Source: Pararhizobium sp. YC-54 (GTDB lineage: Bacteria; Pseudomonadota; Alphaproteobacteria; Rhizobiales; Rhizobiaceae). Taken from it: a DNA stretch of 64,000 nucleotides. The stretch spans positions 273,337 through 337,336 of the forward strand of contig NZ_JAOYTH010000004.1 in the NCBI RefSeq assembly GCF_025847205.1, written 5' to 3'. The notes beneath the pieces were generated by a model, which saw only the letters and a program-made list of their open reading frames with translations, made no database searches and was not told where the DNA came from. Positions within the stretch are counted from its first letter, which is position 1; the number at the start of each line of letters is the position of its first letter. The position numbers were made by a program, and so were the translations under genes. This document shows, one piece after another, positions 52,932 through 63,053 of the stretch.

Positions 52932-53291
52932 ATGGCGAAAATCCTGATTACCGAAGATGAGGACGGCCTGCGCCGTTTCGTTGCCCGCGCCTTACAGCTC
53001 GATGGCCATGAAACCGTCGAGGCGGCCGATGGCGCCGAGGGCCTCGCCTGCCTTCAGGACGCAAGTTTCGATCTTTTGCTTTCCGATATCCGCATGCCGG
53101 TGATGGACGGCATCGAGCTTGCCCATCAGGCATCGGCCGCCTTTCCGGCGCTGAAAATCCTATTGATGACGGGCTACGCCGAGCAGCGCGAACGGGCCGA
53201 CAACCTCAACGGCAAGGTCATCGACGTCGTCTCCAAGCCGTTCACGCTTCCCGATATCCGCAAGGCTGTTGCGGTCGCTTTGGCGGCTTGA
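52932..53291 (+). CDS. cpdR: CpdR, receiver-domain regulator of CtrA proteolysis
   Basis: A 119-residue single-domain response regulator. Unphosphorylated CpdR localises ClpXP to the pole and promotes CtrA degradation; ChpT phosphorylates and inactivates it. Phospho-acceptor D52 (LLLSDIRMPVMDG), the switch threonine in ILLMTGYAEQRERA and the KPFTLPDI lysine match the family closely, including the GYAEQRERA signature. GGAGG is placed for the second of two adjacent ATG codons. It completes the ChpT-CtrA-SciP set encoded 43 kb away. Confidence 0.9.
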   Translation: MAKILITEDEDGLRRFVARALQLDGHETVEAADGAEGLACLQDASFDLLLSDIRMPVMDGIELAHQASAAFPALKILLMTGYAEQRERADNLNGKVIDVVSKPFTLPDIRKAVAVALAA

Positions 53292-53397
53292 GCGACGCAC
53301 GCTCCTGACATCCCCGTCTGACGATTTTTCTTGTTTTTATTATTACCGAATTAATAAGGTGAGATGTTTTATCAATTAACTTTGCTGGGGCGCATTG

Positions 53398-53658
53398 ATG
53401 AAGAAAACCATTGTTCTCATTCTATTTCCATTTTTCTTGGCAGGATGTACGCAGGCAACCGGTCACAAAGGCCCGAGAATATATCAAACAGAGCCTCGCC
53501 CCGGAAAAATTCAAAGCGGAATAAAGGTTCTGGTCGATGACAACTCGTGCGGCCCGGGAAAAATAAAACAGGTGACCGGTGGGAGTAAGAGATTGGGCCT
53601 GGATCGGAAATACGCCTGTATCAGCAAGCCGTCCCAAGAGCCCGACAAAAGTATCTGA
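53398..53658 (+). CDS. Small lipoprotein (DUF6719-like)
   Basis: An 86-residue lipoprotein with signal and lipobox FFLAGC (C17) and a short mature region containing VLVDDNSCGPGKIKQVTGG and a second cysteine (YACIS). This pattern resembles DUF6719, small rhizobial lipoproteins of unknown function. The gene and the 100 bases before it are clearly more AT-rich than the neighbours, suggesting acquisition. The ribosome site is weak. Confidence 0.68.
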   Translation: MKKTIVLILFPFFLAGCTQATGHKGPRIYQTEPRPGKIQSGIKVLVDDNSCGPGKIKQVTGGSKRLGLDRKYACISKPSQEPDKSI

Positions 53659-53705
53659 GCGCGTCATTCATGACGCCACAGTAGACGACACAACGTATTT
53701 CCTCG

Positions 53706-53760
53706 CTGGCTTACCCCTCACCCTAGCCTTCTTCCTGTCTCGACGGGGAAAGGTGCCCGG
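53706..53760 (+). repeat. Degenerate rhizobial intergenic repeat copy
   Basis: TTACCCCTCACCCTAGCC...CGACGGGGAAAGGTGCCCGG is a decayed copy of the palindromic intergenic element at 45970-46080. Its stems are partly broken. Confidence 0.45.
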
Positions 53761-53851
53761 CAAGGAAGACGGGTCATTGTCGTGTACGGTTTGACCTCAC
53801 ACAAAGGCTGGCTGCCCTGAGTGACGAGGTCACCTACATTTGGCCAAACCC

Positions 53852-56485
53852 TCACCTTATATCGAGCAACCGTTCCAGATACTGACGCTCTGTCTCCGGC
53901 GATGAATTCGTGCCCAGGCGCCGGCGGATTTCTTCGAGGATTTCGCGCGCCCGCTGGGTGTCGATCTCATCAGGCACCTTGACCTGGTCGCCAAAATCCG
54001 GCCCGGCATTGTGCTGGCGGCGGCCGAGCGGGTCGCGGCCGTTCTGGCCGTATTGCGGCACGCCCTGACCTTGTCCTGGGCCCTGGCCCTGGCTTTGCAT
54101 CTGCTGCATCATGTCCTGCGCGCCGTCACGCAGGGCTTGTAGCGCGCGGCCCTGGCTGCCGACGGCCTGTTCGCCCTGTCCCTTGCCAAGGGCACCTGAA
54201 GCCCCCTTCATCTCGCGGCCGGCCTCGCCAAAACCCTTGCCGGGCTTGATGCCCATGCCTTCAAGGCCTTTCTGCAACTCGCCGAGCTGCTTACCGAGCT
54301 GGTCCTGCTGGGCCTGCAGGTCCTTCAGCGCCTGCTTCAGCTCTTCCGCAGTCATGTTGTCGAGCGGACCGGGCTGTTGGGCATTTTCGTCCTGCTGCTG
54401 GCCGGGTTCCTGCGGCATCTCCTGGCCGAAGAGCTCCTGGTCTTCTCCATCCAGCGGGTCGCCGCGCTGCAGGCGGTCGCGCAGGGCCTGATCGAACTTG
54501 AAGGTCTCGTCCATCAGCTGCTGCTGCTGCTGCATCAGCTGGCCAAGCTTGTCCATCTGCTTGCGCATTTCGCTGTTTTCCTGGCCCTGCTGCTGTTGCT
54601 GCATGCGGCCGGCCTGCAGATTGTTCATCATGCGCTGCATCTCAGACAGCATCTGGCGTGCCTGATCCTTGGCGCCGGATTTGGCGAGGTTTTCGATCTG
54701 GTTCATCATCTTTTCCAGATCCTGCTGACGCAGCACGTTGTTCTGGTCCGGATTGGCCGCCACCTGCGGGTTCTTTGCCGCCTGCTTGGCCAGCGCCTCC
54801 ATGTAGTCCTTCATGGCATCGCGCAGTTCCTGCATCAGCTTGGCGATCTCCTCGTCGGAGGCGCCTCTTTCCAGGGCTTCCGACAGCTTCTGCTGGGCAT
54901 CGCGCAGCCGCTTGTCGGCCAGCGCCATGTCGCCATCCTCGATGCCGAGCGCGATTTCCCAGAGATAGCTTGCCGCATCGCGCAGCATGTCGTCATTGCG
55001 CGAAAGCGCCATGCGCGTACGGGCCGATTGCAGAAGCAGGAAATGCGTCAGGTTCGGGATCGTTTCATCCGGGCGGACCGACAGCGCGTCGTTGAGATCG
55101 ATGGCGCGCGGCAGGTCGTTGGCGTTGAGCGCAAACACCTGGCGCTGTTCGGCGACGGCACCGGCGAGCGGCTCGAAGAACGGACGGGCGGGCAGGATCA
55201 TGTCCTGCGGCACGCTGCGGCCTTCCTGGCCGGCTGCATCCTTGGCAACCAGCGTGACGCGCACGCGCTTTCCCGACAGCGGGTGTTCGCTCACGTTACG
55301 GCTGGTCAGCCCCTTTGCCTCGCGCGCGTTGCGTTTGGGCAGGTCGAGGCGGTATTCCGGAAGGGGATAAAGCGGCCGGGCGCCGGCTACCTGTTTGTCC
55401 AGAGGAACGATCTCGGCCCAGGCGTCCTGAATGCCGTAGTCGTCCTTGGCCGCAAAGCCGATTTCGAGAGCGGCATTGACCGTCGTGCGCGGAATACCGT
55501 CGAAGGCGATATCCGGAACGCTGTCCGGGATCACCGTGAAGGTCCATTGCTCACCGCCAACGGAGAGCGAACCGTCCTTGGTGATTTTCATCATATGAGT
55601 ATCGCTGCCGGGCTTGGCCGGATCGGCTGGCGCTGCATCGGCGGCAGCCTTCCCATCCTTGCCGGGCTTTGCGGCTTGCGCAGCGATAACGAGCGGCTGG
55701 GCGGCGCCGTTTTCCAGATAGGTCACCGGTGTCTCTTCACCGCCGCTGGTGATGCGCACGGTCAGTTCGCTGAATTGCGGAATGCGCAGCGGTCCGGTGC
55801 TGGTGGCAACCTGTTCGGTTCCCTGCCGGCCGGTCAGGAAAACCGGCGCCCGGCCGGTATAGGCCGGCGGCGTCACCCAGGCGTCGATGCGGACATCCGG
55901 CGCTGCGGCGATCTGCTGCGGCGGATGAAAGGCGTCGGAAATCAGGCCGGCCTTGTTCGAATAGGAATAGGCAAAGGCAATGCAGGCAAGCAGGACCGGA
56001 ACGGCGCGCAGGCCGTAGCTGTCGGTGCGGGCAATGTCCGGTTTCGGCAGGCCTGCTTCCAGCCCGCCGATCATCCGCGCCATGCGCGCCTGGTGCTCCT
56101 GCCACAGCGCCTGGCCGAAGGCGCCGCTGGTGGCCGGCTGATCGTCCTGCACGCGGATTGCCTGATGCGGCAGGCTATTGCGCTCCTCCAGCATCCGGTC
56201 CGCGTCGGCATTGCCGGGGACGCGCAGGCGCAGCAGCGGGATCAAGAAGACGATGAGGGCCGCTGCGAAGGCAAGAAGCGCCGTGGTATGCAGCCAGCCG
56301 GGCGCCACGCGGAAAAAGCCGAACCAGGTAACGGAGAGAAACAGCAGCACGGTGGCAAAGAGCGGCAGGGCGCGGGGTGCAGCCTGCTCCGTGACGAGAA
56401 CGAGGCGCGCAAGGGTCCGCTTGACGGCGAGACTTCTCATAAAGCCCGCCGCCGCCGTCGAGTTGTCCCGCCGGATTTCCGTCAT
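53852..56485 (-). CDS. TIGR02302/DUF4175 family membrane protein
   Basis: An 877-residue protein with two transmembrane helices near residues 45-85, a large extracytoplasmic or cytoplasmic region and a very Gln/Met-rich helical tail (QQQQ stretches at about 620-700 and 780-830). The tail includes repeated MQQ, GQG and DQL motifs. Alphaproteobacterial family; function unknown, the length suggests an envelope scaffold. The start MTEIRRDNS was chosen on an AGGGAAC site; a longer frame starts at 56560. It lies 144 bases downstream of lysA's stop side on the same strand. Confidence 0.82.
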   Translation of the reverse strand: MTEIRRDNSTAAAGFMRSLAVKRTLARLVLVTEQAAPRALPLFATVLLFLSVTWFGFFRVAPGWLHTTALLAFAAALIVFLIPLLRLRVPGNADADRMLEERNSLPHQAIRVQDDQPATSGAFGQALWQEHQARMARMIGGLEAGLPKPDIARTDSYGLRAVPVLLACIAFAYSYSNKAGLISDAFHPPQQIAAAPDVRIDAWVTPPAYTGRAPVFLTGRQGTEQVATSTGPLRIPQFSELTVRITSGGEETPVTYLENGAAQPLVIAAQAAKPGKDGKAAADAAPADPAKPGSDTHMMKITKDGSLSVGGEQWTFTVIPDSVPDIAFDGIPRTTVNAALEIGFAAKDDYGIQDAWAEIVPLDKQVAGARPLYPLPEYRLDLPKRNAREAKGLTSRNVSEHPLSGKRVRVTLVAKDAAGQEGRSVPQDMILPARPFFEPLAGAVAEQRQVFALNANDLPRAIDLNDALSVRPDETIPNLTHFLLLQSARTRMALSRNDDMLRDAASYLWEIALGIEDGDMALADKRLRDAQQKLSEALERGASDEEIAKLMQELRDAMKDYMEALAKQAAKNPQVAANPDQNNVLRQQDLEKMMNQIENLAKSGAKDQARQMLSEMQRMMNNLQAGRMQQQQQGQENSEMRKQMDKLGQLMQQQQQLMDETFKFDQALRDRLQRGDPLDGEDQELFGQEMPQEPGQQQDENAQQPGPLDNMTAEELKQALKDLQAQQDQLGKQLGELQKGLEGMGIKPGKGFGEAGREMKGASGALGKGQGEQAVGSQGRALQALRDGAQDMMQQMQSQGQGPGQGQGVPQYGQNGRDPLGRRQHNAGPDFGDQVKVPDEIDTQRAREILEEIRRRLGTNSSPETERQYLERLLDIR

Positions 56486-56629
56486 CCGTTCCCTTTCAAC
56501 GTTCAAAACGTGGTGTGAAGGATAACACTCTTTGTGGCGAAGACGAGGGCGGCAACGCAATCGTGATCGATTTCGGGGCCTGATGGCGACGCTATCAACA
56601 ACGCCCGATCGGCAACTGTTGAGGTCGCG

Positions 56630-57898
56630 TCAATCGAGCCAGTCGGGAACCGAATCCAGCCCGATCAGGTCTTCATAGGTCGTGCGCGGACGAATCACAT
56701 GAAAGCGATCGCCCTTGACCAAGACTTCAGGCACCAGGAGGCGGCTGTTATAGGTGCCGGCTTGCACTGCGCCATAGGCGCCGGCGGTGCCGACCGAGAT
56801 CAGGTCTCCCGGCTTCGGCATGGCCATTTCCCGGTCGAGCGCCAGATAGTCGCCGGTCTCGCAGACGGGGCCGACGATGTCTGCCTTGATGCGGGGCGCG
56901 TTGGCGGCGGATATGCGCACCGGCTGGATCTCGTGATAAGCCTCGTAGAGCGTCGGGCGGACCAGGTCGTTCATGGCGCCATCGACGATGACGAAGGTCT
57001 TGGAGCCGCCATCCTTCACGTAGATGACTTCCGTGACCATGATGCCGGCATTGCCGACGATAAGCCGGCCGGGCTCCATGACGATCTTGCAGCCGAGTTC
57101 ACGCAGCTGGTCCTTGACGATCCCGGCATAGGCATCGGGCAAAGGCGGCGGGCTGTTGTCCGTCTTGTAGGGCACGCCAAGGCCGCCGCCGACATCGACG
57201 TGTTCGATGCTGTGGCCGTCGGAACGCAGCGTATCGACCAGTTCGCGCAGCAGCTTGAAGGCATCGGCGAAAGGCTGCAGCTCGGTGATCTGGCTGCCGA
57301 TATGCATGTCGATGCCGGTCACCTGGATGCCGGGCAGGGTCGCAGCATGGGCATAGACCGCGCGGGCGCGCTCATAGGCGATGCCGAACTTGTTTTCCTT
57401 CTTGCCGGTCGAAATCTTCGCATGGGTCTTTGCATCGACATCCGGGTTGATGCGGAAGGAGACGTGCGCCTTCTTGCCTTCGCGCACGGCGCGGGCATTG
57501 AGCACTTCCAGTTCCGGCTCGGATTCAACGTTGAAGCAGTAGATACCGGCGTCGAGCGCCAGATCCATTTCCTGGGCCGTCTTGCCGACGCCGGAAAACA
57601 TGATGCGGTTGGCCGGAATGCCGGCCGCAAGAGCCCGGCGCAGTTCACCGCCCGATACCACGTCGACACCGGCGCCCAGGCGTCCGAGCGTCTTCAGCAC
57701 CGCCTGATTGGAATTCGCCTTCATCGCATAGCAGACCATCGCGTCGATATCGGCGAAGGCCTTGGAGAAGACCGAATAGTGCCGTTCCAGCGTTGCGGTG
57801 GAATAGCAGTAGAACGGGGTGCCCACCGCCTTGGCGATGTCGATGACGGAAACGTCTTCCGCAAAGAGAATGCCGTCACGATATTCGAAATGGTTCAA
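56630..57898 (-). CDS. lysA: Diaminopimelate decarboxylase
   Basis: Makes lysine from meso-diaminopimelate with PLP. The 422 residues form an alanine-racemase-like TIM barrel with the PLP lysine K60 (CYAMKANSN) and a C-terminal beta-domain with EPGRLIVG, CETGDYLA and the GAYGAV segment. It is preceded by the lptM-like gene (12 bases) and argH, a gene order conserved in rhizobia. Confidence 0.95.
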   Translation of the reverse strand: MNHFEYRDGILFAEDVSVIDIAKAVGTPFYCYSTATLERHYSVFSKAFADIDAMVCYAMKANSNQAVLKTLGRLGAGVDVVSGGELRRALAAGIPANRIMFSGVGKTAQEMDLALDAGIYCFNVESEPELEVLNARAVREGKKAHVSFRINPDVDAKTHAKISTGKKENKFGIAYERARAVYAHAATLPGIQVTGIDMHIGSQITELQPFADAFKLLRELVDTLRSDGHSIEHVDVGGGLGVPYKTDNSPPPLPDAYAGIVKDQLRELGCKIVMEPGRLIVGNAGIMVTEVIYVKDGGSKTFVIVDGAMNDLVRPTLYEAYHEIQPVRISAANAPRIKADIVGPVCETGDYLALDREMAMPKPGDLISVGTAGAYGAVQAGTYNSRLLVPEVLVKGDRFHVIRPRTTYEDLIGLDSVPDWLD

Positions 57899-57910
57899 GG
57901 GAGTGCTCTG

Positions 57911-58105
57911 TTACAAGAGGGGATCGAGGAGGAAGGGCTTGCCTTGCGCTTCGTCCTTTTTTTCGACGCTGCCGGGTGCTGCCTTGGTGTTGATCGGTGC
58001 GGACGAGCCCGGACGATCGAGATCGCCCTTGCGGCCGCAGCCGGACAAAGCCAAGCCGGTTAAAGCAAGGGCTGCAATCAGATAAGTGGTGTTTCGCAGA
58101 TGCAT
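57911..58105 (-). CDS. LptM-like small lipoprotein
   Basis: A 64-residue lipoprotein: signal, lipobox LALSGC (C23) and the family start CGRKGDL, followed by a short Pro/Lys-rich tail. LptM (YifL) in enterobacteria assists maturation of the LPS transporter LptD; that this homologue does the same is inference. The start MHLRNTTY fits the signal; longer frames extend upstream. Between argH and lysA, in the same transcript. Confidence 0.78.
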   Translation of the reverse strand: MHLRNTTYLIAALALTGLALSGCGRKGDLDRPGSSAPINTKAAPGSVEKKDEAQGKPFLLDPLL

Positions 58106-58198
58106 GGATGCTTCCCGGTCCGGGCAATCAAGCCCTTCGTGCAAATCGTCAGAACTCATATCGAGTTTTTAAGGCGCTGTGCACCCTGAATCTTGTAC

Positions 58199-59602
58199 TC
58201 AGTTGCGGGTCCGCCACCAGGCGATCTGTTTCCTCACTTCGCTGGGTGCCGTGCCGCCGAAGGATGTGCGGCTGGCAACGGAGGCTTCGACCGTCAGCAC
58301 GTCGAACACCTTGTCGGTGATATCCGCATGGATCGCCTGCAGGTCTTGAAGCGACAGTTCGGCAAGCTCGCAGGCCTTCTGCTCGGCCAGTGCCACGGCC
58401 CGGCCGGTCACGTGGTGGGCATCGCGGAAGGGCAGGCCTGCCTCGCGCACCAGCCAGTCGGCAAGGTCGGTGGCGGTGGAATAGCCGGAGCCGGCGGCGG
58501 CTTTCATGCGATCCGCACGAATGGTCATGTCGCGCACCATGCCGGTCATCGCGGCAATGGCGAGTTCCAGGCTCTCGGCCGAATCGAAGACCTGTTCCTT
58601 GTCTTCCTGCATGTCCTTGGAATAGGCGAGCGGCAGGCCCTTCATGACAGTCAGAAGTGCGATTAGCGAACCGTTGATGCGGCCGGTCTTGGCGCGCACC
58701 AGTTCGGCGGCGTCCGGGTTCTTCTTCTGCGGCATGATCGATGAGCCGGTGGAAAAAGCGTCCGACAGGCGCACGAAGCCGAATTGCGGCGTCGACCAGA
58801 TGACGATTTCTTCAGCCAGCCGCGACAGGTGCACGGCGCAAATCGAGGCGATCGACAGGAATTCCAGCGCGAAATCACGGTCCGACACGGTGTCGATCGA
58901 GTTGCGGGTCGGCTCGCGGAAGCCGAGCGCCTTGGCGGTCATGTGGCGATCGATCGGAAAGCCGGTGCCGGCAAGGGCCGCAGCACCGATCGGACTTTCG
59001 TCCATATGCTCGATGGCGTGGCGCACGCGCTGCCGGTCACGGCCGAACATCTCGACATAGGCCATGCAATGATGGCCAAAGGTGACGGGCTGGGCCGTCT
59101 GCAGATGAGTGAAGCCGGGCATCACCGTTTCGGCGTGTTCTTCGGCGCGGTCGAGGAAGGCGGCGATCAGCGCCGTCAGCATGCCCTCGCACTTCTGCAG
59201 CTCTTCCTTCACCCAGAGGCGGAAGTCGAGCGCCACCTGATCGTTGCGCGAGCGGGCGGTGTGCAGGCGTCCGGCGGCCGGGCCGATCAGGTCGCTGAGC
59301 CGCGCCTCGACGTTCATGTGAATGTCCTCGAGGCGGCGGGAGAATTCGAACTGCCCGCTTTCGATCTCTGACAGGATCGTGTCGAGGCCGTGAACGATCT
59401 TGTCTTTATCGTCCGTCGAAATGATGCCTTGATGCGCCAGCATGGTCGCATGCGCTATTGAGCCGCGGATGTCCTGGGCGAAAAGCTTCTTGTCGAAGCC
59501 GATCGAGGCATTTATCTCCTCCATGATCGCCGCCGGTCCTTGTGCAAAGCGACCGCCCCACATCTGGTTGGAGCTTTTGGTTTCAGAAGTGCCGTCAGCC
59601 AT
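58199..59602 (-). CDS. argH: Argininosuccinate lyase
   Basis: Splits argininosuccinate to arginine and fumarate. The 467-residue enzyme carries the fumarase/ASL superfamily signature [12 protein letters not shown], plus [16 protein letters not shown] and [11 protein letters not shown]. Start MADGTSETK leads into the conserved MWGGRF. It is divergent from tlpA with only 30 bases between start codons, so their promoters overlap each other's leaders. Confidence 0.95.
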   Translation of the reverse strand: MADGTSETKSSNQMWGGRFAQGPAAIMEEINASIGFDKKLFAQDIRGSIAHATMLAHQGIISTDDKDKIVHGLDTILSEIESGQFEFSRRLEDIHMNVEARLSDLIGPAAGRLHTARSRNDQVALDFRLWVKEELQKCEGMLTALIAAFLDRAEEHAETVMPGFTHLQTAQPVTFGHHCMAYVEMFGRDRQRVRHAIEHMDESPIGAAALAGTGFPIDRHMTAKALGFREPTRNSIDTVSDRDFALEFLSIASICAVHLSRLAEEIVIWSTPQFGFVRLSDAFSTGSSIMPQKKNPDAAELVRAKTGRINGSLIALLTVMKGLPLAYSKDMQEDKEQVFDSAESLELAIAAMTGMVRDMTIRADRMKAAAGSGYSTATDLADWLVREAGLPFRDAHHVTGRAVALAEQKACELAELSLQDLQAIHADITDKVFDVLTVEASVASRTSFGGTAPSEVRKQIAWWRTRN

Positions 59603-59632
59603 AAGAATGCCCGCCCTGGAGAATGACCCGTT

Positions 59633-60328
59633 TTGGAAAATGAAGTAAACGACACGAAGAAACGCTTTCCCCCTGCCAGACTGGTGATGATCGCTGCTCT
59701 CGCAGGGCTGATCGCCGGTGCGGCAGCGGTATACGTCAGGGGAAGCGGGTCTGGCAATGGTGTGGTGGTGGAAACCGCCGGTGCAAAGACCTGCGAAGCG
59801 GCAAAAGACAAGGTTGCGGCCATTACGCCGTTCCTCAAAGGCCAGGTCGCCGCCATGGCCCCGGTCAGCGAGCCGCGCCCATTGTCTGGCCTGAACTTCA
59901 AGGGCAAGGATGGCAAGGAGCTGACGCTCGCCGATTTCGGCGGCAAGACGGTTCTCCTCAACCTCTGGGCCACCTGGTGCGTGCCATGCCGTGAAGAGAT
60001 GCCAGCGCTCGACGCTTTGCAGAAAGCGGCAGGCAGCGACACGTTCGAGGTCGTGGCCGTCAACATCGACATCGGCGACGATGAAAAGCCGAAAGCCTTC
60101 CTCAACGAGACCGGCGTGCACGAACTCGGTTACTACCGCGATGCGTCGATGGGCGTCTTCAACGCGTTGAAAAAGGAAGGCCTTGCCTTCGGCCTGCCGG
60201 TGACGCTGCTGATGGACGACAAGGGCTGCCTGATCTCGTCGATGAACGGTCCTGCCGCCTGGGACAGCGACGACGCAAAGGCGCTGGTAAAGGCCGCTGT
60301 CGCCGCGCCGCCGTCAGGCACTCAGTAG
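59633..60328 (+). CDS. tlpA: Thiol:disulfide interchange protein TlpA
   Basis: A 231-residue membrane-anchored thioredoxin-like protein with one N-terminal helix (about 16-34) and a periplasmic domain; active site W-C116-V-P-C119. Two further cysteines (C54 and the one in DDKGCLIS) match the extra structural disulfide of Bradyrhizobium TlpA, which reduces copper-chaperone and cytochrome-oxidase assembly factors. Start is TTG with GGAG 11 bases upstream. It overlaps the convergent EAL gene by 15 bases. Confidence 0.86.
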   Translation: MENEVNDTKKRFPPARLVMIAALAGLIAGAAAVYVRGSGSGNGVVVETAGAKTCEAAKDKVAAITPFLKGQVAAMAPVSEPRPLSGLNFKGKDGKELTLADFGGKTVLLNLWATWCVPCREEMPALDALQKAAGSDTFEVVAVNIDIGDDEKPKAFLNETGVHELGYYRDASMGVFNALKKEGLAFGLPVTLLMDDKGCLISSMNGPAAWDSDDAKALVKAAVAAPPSGTQ

Positions 60329-61912
60329 GAACGAGACGCGGTTGGTGCTTTTTTTCTGCGTGGCTGTCCCCGCGCCCTTTGTCGCCATGGCGAGGATCGT
60401 GGCGGCGGGAACCGGGCGGGAATAGACAAACCCCTGTCCCTCCCGGATGCCCAGCTGCAGCAGCGCGGCAATCTGTTCTTCCGTCTCGATCCCCTCTGCG
60501 ACGACGATCATGCCGAATTTGGTCGCCAGCCCGGCCAGCATTTCCACCAGTTCCGACGACTTTCGATCAAGCGTGACGCCATCGACGAAGAATTTGTCGA
60601 TCTTCAGGTAGTTGGCGCCCAGCGCATGGATGGCCGACAGGCCGTTGTGCCCGGTCCCCGCGTCGTCGATGGCGACGCGCATGCCGGCGGCGATCAGTTC
60701 GGCCGTCACGATGGCTGCCCGCGCCTTGTCCGCGATGACCTGCCGTTCGGTGACCTCGATGACGAGGGCGTGGTGGGGAAGGTTGAAGCGGGTGGTGTCG
60801 GCGATCAGGGTGTCGACGAACCCACCGGCCAGATATTGATCCGGCGTCACGTTGAAGGTCAGCTTGAGATGGCTTTGCGTCAGCAAGAGCCCGCCGAGCT
60901 GAGATCCTGCCTGTCTCAAAAGTTCGCTCGTCAGTCTTTCGATGCGGCCGCTGCTTTCGGCAAGCGGGATGAAGGATAGCGGCGGAATTACCGTTCCGTC
61001 CGGCTTGATCCACCGCGCCAGCATTTCAAACCCGAGAAGCGTTCGGTCCTCAAGATTGAAAATCGGCTGGAAATAGGGCTGGATATGGCCATTCGACAGT
61101 GCCCGGTCGAGTTCGTCGAGAATGGATGTGTTTCGCATCATGCCGCGTGCGGCAAGGGCGCCGAAACCGAGGCCGAGTGCAGCTGCAACCGCGATCATCC
61201 CGGGCGATAGTGTCTGGTTCCATTGGGTAAGAGCAGCCGCATCGACCCTCAGGCTGAACTTGATGGGATATTTGGCCGAATTCTCGTCGAAGCTGATGAG
61301 ATTGGCACCCTCGGTCGACCATTTTCGCTCGGGACGATAGCTGGCGAAGGGCGATCCATCTTCGAGGGTCAGTTGCATCAGCGCGCTGTCGCGCAGTTCG
61401 TCCGGCAGAATGGCGAAAAGCAGGCCGCTGGTTGCAAGAACTTCGACGAGGCTTTTATCCTCTCCGTATTGCCAGCGCACACCCAGCCCCTTCCAGCCCG
61501 GAAAGCCAAGGGAAAAGAGCGAATAGCCGGGGCTGTTGGTCCGGTTGTGCCGTGCGTTTGCAATGGACTGCTCGAGCGCTTCGTTCTTTTCGTCGTAGCT
61601 CCAGCAGACGCCGTCCTTCGTTTCCAGCCGCATGTTCTTCATGATGCTGGAGCCGTAGAGTGCCTTGGTCATCGCCATCGGATCGGCCGTCGCACAGGTT
61701 GCGCTGCGGTTGAGGATGACGTCGCTCATTTTCATGGTGGCGGCGTCGAGCGCCAGCTCCGTGCGCGCTATCGTGTCGATGGCGAGCTGCCGCAACTGTT
61801 TCTCATTCCACGAGGCGATGAAGGCGGAATGGACACAATAAAGGACGCCGGCGAACAGGCCGGTAAAACACAGCATGAAAGCTGCGAAGCGTAGTCTGCG
61901 CTGAACGGTCAT
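60314..61912 (-). CDS. CSS-type EAL domain cyclic-di-GMP phosphodiesterase
   Basis: A 532-residue membrane protein: transmembrane helix (about 8-28), periplasmic CSS domain with C73 and C103, second helix near 240-258, then a cytoplasmic EAL domain. Catalytic residues appear intact: FEMLARW (EAL), FNVT, EVTER, DDAGTG, KIDKFF, EGIETE and GQGFVYSRP. The 30-residue spacing of the two cysteines equals that of E. coli PdeC (C75/C105, from memory), in which their disulfide state controls activity. It converges with tlpA, a periplasmic thiol reductase. Confidence 0.85.
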   Translation of the reverse strand: MTVQRRLRFAAFMLCFTGLFAGVLYCVHSAFIASWNEKQLRQLAIDTIARTELALDAATMKMSDVILNRSATCATADPMAMTKALYGSSIMKNMRLETKDGVCWSYDEKNEALEQSIANARHNRTNSPGYSLFSLGFPGWKGLGVRWQYGEDKSLVEVLATSGLLFAILPDELRDSALMQLTLEDGSPFASYRPERKWSTEGANLISFDENSAKYPIKFSLRVDAAALTQWNQTLSPGMIAVAAALGLGFGALAARGMMRNTSILDELDRALSNGHIQPYFQPIFNLEDRTLLGFEMLARWIKPDGTVIPPLSFIPLAESSGRIERLTSELLRQAGSQLGGLLLTQSHLKLTFNVTPDQYLAGGFVDTLIADTTRFNLPHHALVIEVTERQVIADKARAAIVTAELIAAGMRVAIDDAGTGHNGLSAIHALGANYLKIDKFFVDGVTLDRKSSELVEMLAGLATKFGMIVVAEGIETEEQIAALLQLGIREGQGFVYSRPVPAATILAMATKGAGTATQKKSTNRVSFLLSA

Positions 61913-61997
61913 GGCCCGGCCTTTTGCTAAGGCTCGGACCGTGGCGGAAACAGGTTAAAATCGCTTGAATGTTCTACCGCTGATTTAGTAGTTCGGT

Positions 61998-62870
61998 TCA
62001 GCGTGTCGGAACGGGAACTTCGCCACGGTAGTCATAGAAACCGCGGCCGGATTTGCGGCCGAGCCAGCCGGCCTCGACATATTTGACCAGCAGCGGGCAG
62101 GGCCGGTATTTGGAATCCGCCAGCCCGTCATGCAGCACCTGCATGATCGACAGGCAGGTGTCGAGCCCGATGAAGTCGGCAAGCGCCAGCGGTCCCATCG
62201 GATGGTTGGCGCCAAGCTTCATCGCCGTGTCGATCGCATCGACGCTGCCGACACCTTCGTACAGCGTGTAGATCGCCTCGTTGATCATTGGCAGCAGGAT
62301 GCGGTTGACGATGAAGGCCGGGAAGTCTTCGGCAACGGTGACCGTCTTGTCGAGCGTCGCCACGAATTCCTTGGCGGTCGAGAACGTGCCTTCCTCGGTG
62401 GCGATGCCACGCACCAGTTCGACCAGCTTCATCACCGGGACGGGGTTCATGAAATGAATGCCCATGAAGCGTTCCGGCCGGTCGGTCGCGGACGCAAGCC
62501 GCGTGATCGACAGGGAGGAGGTGTTGGTGGCGAGAATGGCGTCGGCTTTCAGAACCGGACAGACCTGGCCGTAGATCTTGCGCTTGACGCTTTCGTCCTC
62601 GGTTGCGGCCTCGATTACCAGATCCATCGGCGACAGATCGTTGAGGTCGGCCGATCCCTTGATCAGCGACAATGCCTTCTTGCGCTCCTCGTCGGTCAAT
62701 TTGCCGGAGGAAACCTGACGCGCCATGTTGCCGTTGATGGTGGCAAGGCCTGCTTCAACCCGGTCAGCCGAGATGTCGTAGATATGCACCTTGTAGCCGG
62801 CCGAGGCCGATACCTGGGCAATGCCGCAGCCCATTTGTCCAGCGCCAACAATTCCGACATTCTTGATCAT
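61998..62870 (-). CDS. hbd: 3-hydroxybutyryl-CoA dehydrogenase
   Basis: Interconverts 3-hydroxybutyryl-CoA and acetoacetyl-CoA with NAD(P). The 290-residue protein has the dinucleotide motif GAGQMGCGIAQVSA, the catalytic histidine in FMGIHFMNPVPVMKLVE and the C-terminal dimer domain (GANHPMGPLALADFIGLD). It lies downstream of etfA on the same strand with a 230-bp gap containing a terminator, the usual rhizobial etf-hbd order. Confidence 0.93.
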   Translation of the reverse strand: MIKNVGIVGAGQMGCGIAQVSASAGYKVHIYDISADRVEAGLATINGNMARQVSSGKLTDEERKKALSLIKGSADLNDLSPMDLVIEAATEDESVKRKIYGQVCPVLKADAILATNTSSLSITRLASATDRPERFMGIHFMNPVPVMKLVELVRGIATEEGTFSTAKEFVATLDKTVTVAEDFPAFIVNRILLPMINEAIYTLYEGVGSVDAIDTAMKLGANHPMGPLALADFIGLDTCLSIMQVLHDGLADSKYRPCPLLVKYVEAGWLGRKSGRGFYDYRGEVPVPTR

Positions 62871-63053
62871 CGAGCCGATTTTCCATCATCCATACGAAAG
62901 GGCGATCGCGCTTCCGTTCGTGCAAAAAGATATGCGCCCGTTGGGGCGAGGTATTCGGATGCCAGTGATAAAGACATCGCGCCCAATTTTCCAGCCTTTA
63001 TTCACGGCGAAAGCCATTGTGGGCTTAGGAAACAGGTTGCTTCCAAAACGAAA

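Noticed and set aside
53852..54620. CTGCTG-rich stretches as microsatellites
   Set aside because: They encode the Gln-rich tail of the TIGR02302 protein and stay in frame.
54377..56518. A 713-codon plus-strand frame opposite the TIGR02302 gene
   Set aside because: Leu/His-rich composition from reading the Gln-rich gene backwards; no ribosome site or domain.
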